Source: Anaerovibrio slackiae
GTDB lineage: Bacteria; Bacillota; Negativicutes; Selenomonadales; Selenomonadaceae
DNA length: 64,000 bases
Assembly (NCBI RefSeq): GCF_009695585.1
Contig: NZ_VUNR01000002.1
Location: forward strand, 124,001-188,000
Reading direction: 5' to 3'
Positions within the stretch are counted from its first letter, which is position 1. Each line of letters starts with the position of its first letter. The notes under the pieces were generated by a model. That model saw only the letters and a program-made list of their open reading frames with translations. It made no database searches and had not been told where the DNA came from. Made by a program: the position numbers and the translations under genes. Below are positions 55,529 to 64,000 of this stretch, piece by piece.

Positions 55529-55542
55529 AGCCTCACAGGACT
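55529..55542 (-). promoter_or_regulatory. PyrR-binding site in the pyr leader
   Basis: AGTCCTGTGAGGCT on the minus strand matches the PyrR-binding consensus ARUCCNGNGAGGYU at every position. With UMP bound, PyrR should hold this anti-antiterminator and favour the downstream terminator. Confidence 0.88.
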
Positions 55543-55574
55543 AATTTCAAAGGCCATATTCACTTTCACAGAAA

Positions 55575-55603
55575 ATTGTAGCACATAGCATAGGAAAAGT
55601 CAA
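55575..55603 (-). promoter_or_regulatory. pyr operon promoter
   Basis: TTGACT, a 17-base spacer and TACAAT on the minus strand lie about 25 bp upstream of the PyrR site. Confidence 0.88.
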
Positions 55604-55731
55604 TTTTACCCGTCAGGTATCTTAACTTATCTTCCCTTATCTTCGCCAATTCCCTGCCACGCATCCCCGATATGTGCTATAATGCTCTTGCAGGCAAACT
55701 GCGAAAATTTTTCAGGCGGTGATATAAAGCA

Positions 55732-56997
55732 ATGGCAACAGGCATCATAGCGGAATACAATCCCTTTCACAACGGGCACAAATATCAGATAGGCTGCATC
55801 AAAAAGCAGCATGACTGCGGCATAATCGCCTGCATCAGCGGCAGCATTACCCAGCGTGGGGAATTTGCCCTGCTGGACAAGTGGCAGCGGGCCGGGGCAG
55901 CCGTAAAAAACGGCGCAAATCTCGTCATAGAACTGCCGGCAGCCTTTGCCTGCCGCAGTGCCCAGGACTTTGCCACAGGCGGCGTCAGGCTATTAGACAG
56001 CCTGGGCATTGTGGACACGCTGGCCTTCGGCACGGCTTACCCGGAAATAGAAAAACTTCAGCTGGCGGCGGATTTTCAGCCGGAAGCCCATAGGGAAGCC
56101 CTGCAGCAAAAGCTGAAAGGCGGCCTCTCCTATGGTGCCGCCCTCAGCCAGCTGATAGGGGAAAATACCGGCCTGAACGCCGAAATGCTCACGGAGCCCA
56201 ATACCATTCTCGCCATTGAATACCTCCGCGCCCTGAAAAATAATGGTGGCATCAGGCCTCTGCCCCTTCCTCGCACAGGTGCCGGTCACAATGACACAGC
56301 AGTAAAAGGTGAGTTTGCCAGCGGCACTGCCCTCAGGCGGCTTGCCAGGCAGGGGCAGTTCCGGCAGCTGATGCAGCTGGTGCCGGAAGCCACCATGTCA
56401 GCCATAAAAAATACCACCATGTACCCGGACAGCAAAAAACAGCTTCCACTAATGATATGGAAGCTGCTTTCCCTGGCGGCTGAGGAAATAGCCGCCATAT
56501 ATGGAGTTGGGGAAGGCATGGAATATAGATTGAAGGAAGCCGCCAGCAAGCCTGACTGTGCCAGCTCTTATAGTGCGCTGATTCAAGAACTTGCCACCCG
56601 GCGCTATCCTGCCACCAGAATCCAGCGCACCCTCATGCACCTGCTGCTGGGCAGCACCAAGGATAAGATAGCTGAAATGACAGCTAGCGGCCCTTTGTAC
56701 ATCAGGGTACTGGCATTTGATGATATGGGACGCCAGCTGCTGAAGGACATCCGGCAAAAAACCAGCCTACCGATTATTACCAAGGTGACAGAATACCTGA
56801 ACCGCCGTGACATGCAGCACCCGGACAGGCTAAGCCCCCTGCAAAGGATGCTGTACATGGATATTGCCGCCGCCAATCTCAGGGAGCTGTGCCTCTCCCC
56901 CCTGCCCTCCAATCCTCAGGGGGAACAGCAAATCAGGCTCAATGCAGATTTTACCACCTCGCCAGTATATATGGATAGAACCTCCCTGTCACTATAG
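55732..56997 (+). CDS. tmcAL: tRNA(Met) cytidine acetate ligase
   Basis: TmcAL activates acetate with ATP and acetylates C34 of elongator tRNA(Met). The 421-residue product begins TGIIAEYNPFHNGHKYQI, the nucleotidyltransferase HxGH-type motif (HNGH). ISGSITQRGEFALLDKW near 37 and LPLPRTGAGHNDTAVKG near 180 match the family. It is divergent from the pyr operon. GGCGG before the ATG is the ribosome-binding site. Confidence 0.9.
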   Translation: MATGIIAEYNPFHNGHKYQIGCIKKQHDCGIIACISGSITQRGEFALLDKWQRAGAAVKNGANLVIELPAAFACRSAQDFATGGVRLLDSLGIVDTLAFGTAYPEIEKLQLAADFQPEAHREALQQKLKGGLSYGAALSQLIGENTGLNAEMLTEPNTILAIEYLRALKNNGGIRPLPLPRTGAGHNDTAVKGEFASGTALRRLARQGQFRQLMQLVPEATMSAIKNTTMYPDSKKQLPLMIWKLLSLAAEEIAAIYGVGEGMEYRLKEAASKPDCASSYSALIQELATRRYPATRIQRTLMHLLLGSTKDKIAEMTASGPLYIRVLAFDDMGRQLLKDIRQKTSLPIITKVTEYLNRRDMQHPDRLSPLQRMLYMDIAAANLRELCLSPLPSNPQGEQQIRLNADFTTSPVYMDRTSLSL

Positions 56998-57124
56998 TAC
57001 TCTATTACTCTAATGCCTCTATCACTATTTTCACTTGCAGATTTTTTACATCTATCTTAGCATTTTTTTATATATTTGTTGCTTGATATGCAAGATATAG
57101 AGTATTCTGCTTTTTGCCCGGCTA

Positions 57125-57160
57125 GCACAAAGGCTGCCATCCCATAAGAATGACAGCCCT
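57125..57160 (-). terminator. Hairpin after the chemoreceptor gene
   Basis: GGCTGTCAT pairs with ATGGCAGCC (one mismatch) followed by TTTG on the minus strand. The T run is short, so strength is uncertain. Confidence 0.5.
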
Positions 57161-57189
57161 AAAAAGTTAGCAACCAGGCATATTTTAGT

Positions 57190-58896
57190 TTAAATCTTGA
57201 ACTTGGAAAGCTGATTCTTCAGGGTGTCTGCACCCTCCTTGGACACATTGACCTTGTTGAGAATCTCATTTGCCTTCTCAGCCACATTGACTACCTGCTG
57301 TGCCACAGTATTGTTGCCGATAGCTCCCTCCTGGGTTGCCTTGGCAATCTCCTCCATGCTGTTGTTCATGGTCTGGATGGACTGGGCAAAATCCTGGGCA
57401 GACTCGTTGCTCTGGCTGGCAAAACCGTGGAAATACTCAGCGTCCTCACGGTACTGCTCTGCCGTCTGATTAATCTTCTCATAGTCCTTGTGGACATTTT
57501 CCTCCATGAATTTCAGCAAGCCATGGGCGCTGACAGACAGATTCTGCACCGCATCAGTCACACTCACGGTCAGGTTCTTGATTTCCTCGGCTGTATCATG
57601 AGACTGCTCAGCAAGCTTCCTTACCTCGTCAGCAACTACCGCAAAGCCTCTGCCATGCTCACCGGCACGGGCAGCCTCGATGGCCGCATTCAGTGCCAGC
57701 AGATTGGTCTGGTCAGCAATATCGCTGATGGCCTGGGTCAGCTCCGTAATATTGTTTGCCACCTTGGCAGATTCGATAGCCTGCTCCAAAGAGGTCTTGG
57801 TCCCTGCATAGATGCGCTCGGCTTCCTTCTGTGCCTGCTGTACATCCTCCTTGAGAGCCTTTGCCCTATCGGAAATGGTGTTGGAATAATCCGCACTATC
57901 GCTGGCTTCCTTGGCATTTGCCTCCACCTGCTCCTTGATGCGGTCGCTGAGGCTCTGGATATTGGATGTAGACGCTGCCGTCTCCTCCATGCTGGCTGCC
58001 ATCTCCTCGGTAACGGCAGACATATCCTGGGCACTGCCATTCATGGCACCTACCAGCTCATAGACCTCCGCAGCCATCTCGGCACTGTTGTCTGCCTCCT
58101 GGCGCACCGTGCCCAGCACCTCCCGCAGAGACTTCTGCATCCTGTGCAGCGCCTGCACCATGACGCCGACCTCATCCTGACGGTTCAGCATGTCGTTATC
58201 AATGGTCTGAGTCAAATCGCCATCTGCTACTGCATTAAGCTGTTCCACAGATGCCTGCAGAGGGCCGGCAATGCCCTTGGCAATAATGATCGCAGCTGCA
58301 ATGCCCACAATCAGGCCAAAGATAATGATTACTGCAAATGCCATCAAGGCAAAGTTGTAGGCCTCATCACTGGCCTGGAAGAGTATCTTGCCCTGCATAA
58401 CATTCTCAGGCGTCAATTCTCCCAGATGCTGTGACACATCATCAATCTCGTTAAGTGCCTTGTAAAGGGCAATTTTGTCCTCAGGGGAAGTGCCCAGCTT
58501 CTTGGCTGCCTCCACCTGCGGAATAGTGTTATTCAAATGCTCATCCAGCTCGTTAATGATGCCCTGTATTTTCTCACCATGGCAAATCTCTTTGACAGCA
58601 TTTACATCCCCCTGAATGCCCTTCAGCTTGTCAACAATATCTGTCAGCAGCACATTGCGCGGCTCCTGCGCCAGATTCTGCTGCAATACATAAGCCACAT
58701 CATCCTTGATGAGCAAAAGCTGGCTGTCTGCATGAGTAAGATACTGGGTTGCCATCAGATTGGACTCGTACATATCATCTACAGCCTGCTTGGACTTGGT
58801 ATTGGAATAAAGGCCGGCTGCCGCTACCAGACAGGTAATGATGAGCATAATGACAGCCAATGCCAGTATTTTGATTTTTACACTGATATTTTCCAT
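57190..58896 (-). CDS. Methyl-accepting chemotaxis protein
   Basis: This 568-residue transmembrane chemoreceptor has TM1 at about 7-28 ([20 protein letters not shown]), a four-helix-bundle sensor of about 150 residues, and TM2 near 185-210 ([18 protein letters not shown]). A HAMP linker follows, then a long signalling coiled coil whose tip is [20 protein letters not shown] with [15 protein letters not shown]. No C-terminal pentapeptide for CheR is visible. It lies 21 bp after a sugar-type binding lipoprotein, which may present its ligand to the sensor domain. Confidence 0.93.
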   Translation of the reverse strand: MENISVKIKILALAVIMLIITCLVAAAGLYSNTKSKQAVDDMYESNLMATQYLTHADSQLLLIKDDVAYVLQQNLAQEPRNVLLTDIVDKLKGIQGDVNAVKEICHGEKIQGIINELDEHLNNTIPQVEAAKKLGTSPEDKIALYKALNEIDDVSQHLGELTPENVMQGKILFQASDEAYNFALMAFAVIIIFGLIVGIAAAIIIAKGIAGPLQASVEQLNAVADGDLTQTIDNDMLNRQDEVGVMVQALHRMQKSLREVLGTVRQEADNSAEMAAEVYELVGAMNGSAQDMSAVTEEMAASMEETAASTSNIQSLSDRIKEQVEANAKEASDSADYSNTISDRAKALKEDVQQAQKEAERIYAGTKTSLEQAIESAKVANNITELTQAISDIADQTNLLALNAAIEAARAGEHGRGFAVVADEVRKLAEQSHDTAEEIKNLTVSVTDAVQNLSVSAHGLLKFMEENVHKDYEKINQTAEQYREDAEYFHGFASQSNESAQDFAQSIQTMNNSMEEIAKATQEGAIGNNTVAQQVVNVAEKANEILNKVNVSKEGADTLKNQLSKFKI

Positions 58897-58917
58897 ACAA
58901 AACTCCATTCTGCCTAC

Positions 58918-59874
58918 TTACTTGTATTTAGCTACATTAGCCTTGGTTATTTCCACCATAGGTACCAGCTTGTCCCCAGGCTCCGGGGCATTGCCCTTGC
59001 GGATTTCACCTATCACTGCATAGATAGCATCCACAATGCTGTCAGCATCCTGCTTTACAGTCAGGGTCATGCCGCCATCGCTGGCAATGGATTCCAGGGC
59101 ATCAGCACCGGCATCTATACCGCAGAAAATCATACTAGGATTGTACCTGCCGGCAGCCTTCATTGCCTGCAAAGCCCCCATTGCCATGTTGTCGTTGCCG
59201 GAGGCTACACCGTCAATCTGTGGGAACAGCTGCATCCACAGCGTCATATTCTTGACACCGTTGGCATAAGTCCAGTCACCTGTACTTGTCTTTGCCAAAA
59301 GCTGCACATCAGGGCGCTTGTCCAAAAGTGCTTCCTTGAAGCCCTCCCAGCGCAGCTGGGCAGCAGAAATAGACATATCGCCGCTGAGGTACACCACCTT
59401 GGCATTCTGAGGCAGATGCGCCGCCATATAAGCACCCTGAATCTGGCCTGCCTGCTTCTCATCATTGATTACATTGGTAAACACGCCGCCATTTACATCG
59501 CGGTTGGTGGCAATCACAGGAATCCCGGCTGCATTTGCCCTCTCCACAGCCGGAATGATGGAATCGCCGTTCATGGCAAGCAATACGATAGCCATTGCCT
59601 TATCATCCACCATCTTGTTTACCTGGTCCAGCTGCAAATTGGCATTGTCACCGGCATTCTGAGCCTCAAATTCAATGCCGTCTGCTGCTGCCTTTGCCTG
59701 CACTCCGTCATGCAATTCCTTCGGCACACCTGAAAGGGCACTATGGGCAGCCCAGGCAATCTTGCCATCCGGATAGGATACCTTCCCCACGTTGCTGCCT
59801 CCACAGCCGCTGACCAGCATCATTAGCAGTGCCAAAAACAGCAGCATCACTTTTTTTGAACTACACACTAACAT
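58918..59874 (-). CDS. Sugar-binding lipoprotein (RbsB-like)
   Basis: The 318-residue periplasmic-binding-protein-like lipoprotein has signal LFLALLMMLVSGCGGS with lipobox LVSGC. Landmarks are VNKMVDDKAMAIVLLAMNGD, NAAGIPVIATNRDVNGGVF, VASGNDNMAMGALQAMKAAG and IFCGIDAGADALESI, all typical of ribose/galactose binding proteins. There is no transporter nearby. The ATG at 59874 follows AGAGGAG. It heads a two-gene unit with the chemoreceptor, so it probably serves sugar sensing. Confidence 0.88.
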   Translation of the reverse strand: MLVCSSKKVMLLFLALLMMLVSGCGGSNVGKVSYPDGKIAWAAHSALSGVPKELHDGVQAKAAADGIEFEAQNAGDNANLQLDQVNKMVDDKAMAIVLLAMNGDSIIPAVERANAAGIPVIATNRDVNGGVFTNVINDEKQAGQIQGAYMAAHLPQNAKVVYLSGDMSISAAQLRWEGFKEALLDKRPDVQLLAKTSTGDWTYANGVKNMTLWMQLFPQIDGVASGNDNMAMGALQAMKAAGRYNPSMIFCGIDAGADALESIASDGGMTLTVKQDADSIVDAIYAVIGEIRKGNAPEPGDKLVPMVEITKANVAKYK

Positions 59875-60081
59875 CAACTCCTCTAGTTTTAATATTGATT
59901 TTCCTCATGCCGCCCCCGCAGCATTTACAGAGCAAAAATCTTTCCTTCCCTTAATTTTCACTTATTGTTATTCTACATTACATGTACAAAATCCTCTTTT
60001 TTGCCATAAAAATTTGTAATATTTTTCCAAAACATTTCCTCATATTTCCATAACCTTTAACTGATTCAATGTTTCACAGCA

Positions 60082-60116
60082 TATAAAAGTCCCTGCAGGA
60101 AAAACCTGCAGGGACA
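60082..60116 (-). terminator. Terminator after rpsI
   Basis: GTCCCTGCAGG pairs perfectly with CCTGCAGGGAC across a 5-nt T loop, followed by TTTTATA on the minus strand. Confidence 0.9.
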
Positions 60117-60135
60117 TACAAGCAATAATCTGAAA

Positions 60136-60528
60136 TTAACGCTTAGAGAACTGGGAAGCCTTACGGGCTTTCTTCAAGCCGTACTTGCGGCGTTCCTTCT
60201 CACGAGGATCACGGGTTACGAAACCAGCCTTCTTCAGGGCAGGACGCAGCTCGCCATCCAGAACCATCAGAGCACGAGTAATGCCATGACGGATTGCACC
60301 AGCCTGGCCGGAAGCACCGCCACCCTTTACGTCTGCGATTACATCGTACTTATCAACAGTCTCGGTCAGCTCCAAAGGCTGCCTAACGATCAGCTCAAGA
60401 GTCTTGAGGCCGAAATACTCATCCATTGCGCGGCCGTTGATGGTCACCTTGCCTTCACCTGGAACCAGACGAACTCTAGCAACGGAAGACTTTCTGCGGC
60501 CAGTACCGTAGTAGCTAACTAATGCCAT
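60136..60528 (-). CDS. rpsI: 30S ribosomal protein S9
   Basis: The 130-residue ribosomal protein has [19 protein letters not shown] at the start, [14 protein letters not shown] in the middle, and the basic tail [12 protein letters not shown] that reaches the P-site. It lies 25 bp after rplM. Confidence 0.97.
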   Translation of the reverse strand: MALVSYYGTGRRKSSVARVRLVPGEGKVTINGRAMDEYFGLKTLELIVRQPLELTETVDKYDVIADVKGGGASGQAGAIRHGITRALMVLDGELRPALKKAGFVTRDPREKERRKYGLKKARKASQFSKR

Positions 60529-60553
60529 TTTTTATGTTCCTCCTTACCAAGTA

Positions 60554-60994
60554 TCAGCGAATGTTCAGCTTGAGCTCCTCAGGCTGCTGTGCAGCATGCG
60601 GATGCTCGGAACCAGCATATACATTCAGCTTTCTATACATCTGCTCACCAAGACGGTTCTTCGGCAGCATACCGCGAACAGCATGCTCGATAACGCGAGT
60701 TGGGAACTTGTCCATCATCTGACCAGCCGGAGTAAAGGTGGTGCCACCATTATAACCGGAATGACGGAAATAAATCTTGTCCGTCAGCTTCTTACCAGTG
60801 AATACAGCCTTCTCTGCGTTGATTACGATAACGAAATCACCGGTATCAACATGCGGAGTAAAGGTTGGTTTATGTTTACCGCGAAGAACTTTTGCTACTT
60901 CAGCGGCCAATCTACCTACAGTCTGACCTTCAGCGTCTACAACATACCACTTACGCTCTACATTCTGAGCGTTAGCCATAAACGTTGTCTTCAT
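60554..60994 (-). CDS. rplM: 50S ribosomal protein L13
   Basis: The 146-residue product has [20 protein letters not shown] near the start and [20 protein letters not shown] near 93. GGGAGGG precedes the ATG. It forms the usual rplM-rpsI pair. The 5' leader (61000-61095) is about 100 nt and partly self-complementary, leaving room for L13 autoregulation. Confidence 0.97.
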   Translation of the reverse strand: MKTTFMANAQNVERKWYVVDAEGQTVGRLAAEVAKVLRGKHKPTFTPHVDTGDFVIVINAEKAVFTGKKLTDKIYFRHSGYNGGTTFTPAGQMMDKFPTRVIEHAVRGMLPKNRLGEQMYRKLNVYAGSEHPHAAQQPEELKLNIR

Positions 60995-61102
60995 GCGATA
61001 TATCCCTCCCTAGATTAATTAATCAAAATTTCTGGAATTGTCGCAAGCTGTGCCTTTGCCTCCGGGGCTAATGGAAGCGGCTGTACACGGCTCACTTGAA
61101 CT

Positions 61103-61131
61103 ATTCTATTAGATATTGGCAAAGTTGTCAA
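61103..61131 (-). promoter_or_regulatory. rplM-rpsI promoter
   Basis: TTGACA, a 17-base spacer and TAGAAT on the minus strand lie about 110 bp upstream of rplM, leaving a leader of about 100 nt. Confidence 0.85.
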
Positions 61132-61149
61132 GGATATTTTGAAAATTTA

Positions 61150-61206
61150 TCAAAAAAACAACAGCGGCACCGGTCAATGCCACCAAGGCATCGCCGCTGC
61201 CGCTGC
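61150..61206 (-). terminator. Terminator after cheV
   Basis: On the minus strand CAGCGGCA...GATGCC pairs with GGCATT...TGCCGCTG, followed by TTGTTTTTTTG, about 30 bp past the cheV stop codon. Confidence 0.75.
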
Positions 61207-61234
61207 TTTCGGAGTTCATATCTCCGGCAAATTA

Positions 61235-62164
61235 TTAATCCTCAGACTTTTTGATGCCAAAAATCAGCTCGTCCATCAGGCCGATAAGCTGATTGATTTC
61301 CGGCTTGGAAATCTGGCCATTGGCTCCCAGGGACTCACCCTTCCTGCGCATTTCCTCGCTGATGAGGGAGGAGAACAGGATAAACGGAATCTGATTGAAG
61401 CGCGGATCGCTCCTCACCAGCTTCAGCAGGCGATGACCGTCCATCTGCGGCATCTCAATATCGGAAATAATGACACGCACCTGGTCCTCAATCGGCAGGT
61501 CAGACGACAGATTGGTGGACAGGTAGTTCCAGGCATCCTGGCCGTTGTTGAAATCACGGACAAAGCGGTAGCCGGACTCGTGGAGAGTATTGACCAGAAG
61601 CTCACGCAGCAGAGGGGAATCCTCGGCGCACAGCACATGCACGTTGGAACGCTCTGCCTTCATGTCGGTAGTAGCATCGTCAAAGGTGGTCAGCTTCGCG
61701 TTAATCTCAGGATTAATCTCCGCAATAATCGTCTCGAAGTCCAGAAGCAGAATAATCTTCTCCTGCATCTTAACGATACCTACAACCCTGGACTGATCCC
61801 CCACCTCAGGCGCAGGCTCCATATTCTTCCAGGAAATGCGGTGAATGCGGGATACGCTGTCTACCAGGAAACCGATATCATAGTTGTTTATCTCAGTTAC
61901 AATGATGTTCTTCGGCTCATCCATGGTCTGGACATTCAGGCACCGCGGCAGGTTTACCAGCGGAATAGCCTTGCCGCGCAGGGTAAACAAGCCGTCAATA
62001 TACGGATGTGCCTGAGGCATCTCCGTAACCGGCGTGCGGGTAATAACCTCACGCACCTTGGCTACATTTATGCCGTAATTTACGGAACCAATGCTAAACT
62101 CTACGATTTCAAACTCATTTGTGCCTGTTTCCAGCAATATTCCCTTATTTTCTTCGACTGCCAT
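61235..62164 (-). CDS. cheV: Chemotaxis coupling/response protein CheV
   Basis: CheV joins a CheW-like coupling domain to a receiver domain and adjusts receptor-CheA signalling. In the 309-residue product the CheW part covers about 15-160 (EFSIGSVNYGINVAKVREVI; GLFTLRGKAIPLVNLP). The receiver part covers about 175-305, with the phosphorylated Asp in VRVIISDIEMPQMDGH and the closing Lys in QISKPEINQL. It is isolated from other che genes here but lies in the same region as the chemoreceptor at 57190. Confidence 0.92.
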   Translation of the reverse strand: MAVEENKGILLETGTNEFEIVEFSIGSVNYGINVAKVREVITRTPVTEMPQAHPYIDGLFTLRGKAIPLVNLPRCLNVQTMDEPKNIIVTEINNYDIGFLVDSVSRIHRISWKNMEPAPEVGDQSRVVGIVKMQEKIILLLDFETIIAEINPEINAKLTTFDDATTDMKAERSNVHVLCAEDSPLLRELLVNTLHESGYRFVRDFNNGQDAWNYLSTNLSSDLPIEDQVRVIISDIEMPQMDGHRLLKLVRSDPRFNQIPFILFSSLISEEMRRKGESLGANGQISKPEINQLIGLMDELIFGIKKSED

Positions 62165-62310
62165 TCTATCGCCCCCATTTTTATCTTTCCCCAGCCTCTT
62201 TTCAAGGACTGGACTTATTTTACCACATTAATTGCCTCTCTTATATAGTAAATTCGTTACAAATAGCAAAAATCCTGCTAAACAGATAAAAAAGTTTAGG
62301 AATTATTTAT

Positions 62311-63234
62311 TTATTTTAAATATGTCCACCCGTCGCGCATCTCTATGAGTCCTTCCTTGTACAATCGGCCAATGGCACGCTTGAAGGCTGCCTTGCTGAT
62401 CTTGAACTTGCCCTTGATCAGCTCCGGGCTGCTGCTGTCGCTATAAGGCATCCTGCCATCATTGGACTGCAAAAACATCAGCACCCTGTCCGAATCGGAA
62501 ATCCTTGCTTTCTCCTTCGCCTCCCTCAGGGAAGCATTCAGCCTGCCATCAGGCCGTATATAGGTCACCCGGGCCTCCAGCTCCTGCCCTACCCGCGGCT
62601 TCTCCACCATTTCCTTGTTGGCGATAAAGACAATATAACGCTCCTTGGTCAGCATGAAGGCACCCCGGTCGGTAATATTGTACACCGAGCCCTTTACCAT
62701 CTGCCCCACCCGGACATTTTCCGCCCGGACAGAAGCACGGCGCATCTCGTCCTCCACCTTCATGGTAACCGCCAGCCGCCCGGACTTGTCCGTGTACAGC
62801 TTCGCCCAGACCACTTCACCAATCTGCAGCTTGCCCCGCATACCGGCATAAGGCATGAAGATGCCACGCTCGGCACCTACATCCAGAAAAGCACCATCCT
62901 TGCTGACATTGATTACCCGCATCCTGGCAATCTGCCCTTCCTTCAGCTTCGGCACCCTCATGCTGGCTGTCAGGCGGTGCTTGGGGTCAAGGTACAGGAA
63001 AACCTTCACCATATCCCCGATGTGCACATCACCGGTCTGCTGGGTTTTATGCAGCAGGATATCATCATTGGTATTGCCTGTCTCCGCATCCAGGAAGGCG
63101 CCCATCTCCGACTGGCGCACCACCTTCAGCACAGCTACCGTGCTTGGCCCATACTTCAAGCTCGGCTTTTCCAGGCGTGGGGAACGGCTCTCCCTGCTGC
63201 GGCCGCCCCTGAATGAATTATTTATTCCAGCCAT
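62311..63234 (-). CDS. cvfB: S1-domain RNA-binding protein, CvfB family
   Basis: The 307-residue RNA-binding protein has several S1-type OB folds (MGAFLDAETGNTNDDILLHK; NVSKDGAFLDVGAERGIFMP; ITDRGAFMLTKERYIVFIAN) and a C-terminal winged helix (KFKISKAAFKRAIGRLYKEG). CvfB in related bacteria influences virulence factor and RNA expression. The ATG at 63234 lies just past the rsfS stop, with GAGG nine bases before it; a TTG two codons earlier is the alternative. Confidence 0.88.
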   Translation of the reverse strand: MAGINNSFRGGRSRESRSPRLEKPSLKYGPSTVAVLKVVRQSEMGAFLDAETGNTNDDILLHKTQQTGDVHIGDMVKVFLYLDPKHRLTASMRVPKLKEGQIARMRVINVSKDGAFLDVGAERGIFMPYAGMRGKLQIGEVVWAKLYTDKSGRLAVTMKVEDEMRRASVRAENVRVGQMVKGSVYNITDRGAFMLTKERYIVFIANKEMVEKPRVGQELEARVTYIRPDGRLNASLREAKEKARISDSDRVLMFLQSNDGRMPYSDSSSPELIKGKFKISKAAFKRAIGRLYKEGLIEMRDGWTYLK

Positions 63235-63236
63235 CG

Positions 63237-63590
63237 TCAATCCTCATAGGCGGTCAGCTCTGCATCGCCCCACAGGGTTTCAAGGGAATAATACTCGCGG
63301 CTGTCCTGCAGGAAGATATGCGCCACGCAGTCACCATAATCCATCAGAACCCACTCGCCCTCGCGATAGCCTTCCTTGTGCATGAACCCAATACCCTCGT
63401 CCTCCTGCAGCTTTTCCTCAATGCTGTCAGCAATGGCGCGTACCTGGGTAGTGCTGCCGGCAGAGCATACCACAAAATAATCCGTAGCAGGCGTCAAATC
63501 AACCATCTTCATCAGTACAATATCGCGCGCCTTCTTCTCGGCAGCCGCAGCGGCAATCATATTTGCCAAATCAAGCGATGTTTTTATCAT
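63237..63590 (-). CDS. rsfS: Ribosomal silencing factor RsfS
   Basis: RsfS binds ribosomal protein L14 and blocks subunit joining during starvation. The 117-residue product has KARDIVLMKMVDLTPATDYF near 20, VCSAGSTTQVRAIADSIEEK, and the closing GEWVLMDYGDCVAHIF. It lies between the LCP-family gene and cvfB in one transcript. Confidence 0.95.
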   Translation of the reverse strand: MIKTSLDLANMIAAAAAEKKARDIVLMKMVDLTPATDYFVVCSAGSTTQVRAIADSIEEKLQEDEGIGFMHKEGYREGEWVLMDYGDCVAHIFLQDSREYYSLETLWGDAELTAYED

Positions 63591-63616
63591 ACCTTTCCTC
63601 CTTCAAAAGTAAAAAC

Positions 63617-64000
63617 TCAGAAAATACCCAAAAATCCTTCGTCCTCCTCCGGCTCAGGCTCTGCCGGGAAAAGCTCCGCCATTTTCGCCTCTGTTGCGGC
63701 CTTGTCGCATACCCAGGAGCCATTTGCATCCAAGCCTCCCGGCAGCAGCACTACCTCCGGCTTCGTTCCTGACAGCTTGCGCAACAGGTTTGTAAAATGA
63801 GCAGAGTCAAAGGCCTCTATGGTGGTGACAGCCCTGCGCTGCCATACATCAAGCAGCAGCGGCAGCTTTGTCACCACATCCGGCTGCAATACACGCTGGT
63901 AAACAGCCTTGACAAAAGCCTGCTGGCGCTTGCTGCGCCCGTAGGCTCCCAGCTCATCGCTGGAAAACCGCAGGTATTTCTGTGCCGTATCACCGTCCAT
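63617..64000 (-). CDS. LytR-CpsA-Psr (LCP) family protein, C-terminal part
   Basis: LCP proteins attach polymers to peptidoglycan. The visible 127 residues include the conserved block MDGDTAQKYLRFSSDELGAY and GRSKRQQAFVKAVYQRVLQP, with the Arg residues that bind the polyprenyl pyrophosphate substrate. The tail is acidic (PAEPEPEEDEGF). The N-terminal membrane anchor and rest of the domain lie beyond the window edge. Its position before rsfS matches the arrangement in related genomes. Confidence 0.85.
   Translation of the reverse strand: MDGDTAQKYLRFSSDELGAYGRSKRQQAFVKAVYQRVLQPDVVTKLPLLLDVWQRRAVTTIEAFDSAHFTNLLRKLSGTKPEVVLLPGGLDANGSWVCDKAATEAKMAELFPAEPEPEEDEGFLGIF

Noticed and set aside
61000-61095. 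Defined L13 autoregulatory leader RNA
   Set aside because: The leader has room and some self-complementarity, but I could not match it to the known L13 leader pattern, so it is only mentioned under rplM.
1-64000. tRNA or rRNA genes
   Set aside because: No cloverleaf with a GGTTCGA-type T arm and no rRNA signature was noticed; an exhaustive scan was not possible by eye.

Overview
The window is 64 kb of bacterial chromosome with moderate GC content. The gene families point to a low-GC Gram-positive lineage, most likely a Negativicutes (Selenomonadaceae-like) anaerobe. The clues are an rsfS/LCP neighbourhood, CvfB, CheV and TmcAL, a PyrR-type pyrimidine attenuator, a BglG-type MtlR, and an Rpn-type nuclease remnant. 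The genus is inference; no rRNA or tRNA gene was seen.

Layout. Positions 1-10.6 kb are accessory DNA. They hold an AAA ATPase / LRAT-fold / coiled-coil cassette with a decayed duplicate, an HTH regulator, a small ribbon-helix-helix protein, two 898-bp IS5-like copies, a truncated IS3-family element, a broken Rpn gene, and a solute-binding protein paired with a membrane diguanylate cyclase. From 10.7 to 28.3 kb the DNA is mostly housekeeping: purB, a GmrSD-like defence nuclease, fba, an RluD-family synthase, uraA, a UvrD-like helicase with an embedded exonuclease, an aminotransferase, and a divergent mannitol PTS locus whose second enzyme is a SorE-like dehydrogenase. From 28.5 to 47.2 kb is a second accessory region. 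It has group II intron fragments, about 800 bp of nested palindromic (probably RNA-structured) DNA, a secreted phosphoesterase, an hsdR remnant, a PcfJ-like protein between direct repeats, a promoter-plus-terminator small-RNA candidate, an origin-like patch, and a complete type III-A CRISPR-Cas locus (cas10-csm2-csm3-csm4-csm5-cas6, a 22-repeat array, cas1-cas2-csm6). From 47.3 to 64 kb is core genome: the pyrBC-carAB-pyrFE operon with its PyrR attenuator, tmcAL, a chemoreceptor with a sugar-binding lipoprotein, rplM-rpsI, cheV, cvfB, rsfS and an LCP-family gene.

How it works together. The III-A operon should make a Cas10-Csm effector whose cyclic oligoadenylate product activates Csm6. Most spacers read as open protein-coding sequence on the + strand, while the repeat ends indicate that crRNA is made from the - strand, so the guides would be antisense to the phage messages. 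The mannitol locus has near mirror-image promoters, each with a 25-bp MtlR-like operator exactly 16 bp from its -35 box. The most novel material is non-coding. It comprises two diverged palindromic elements whose shared core hairpin carries compensatory base-pair changes (28953-29752), and a compact 90-nt RNA candidate with complementary loops (35246-35336).
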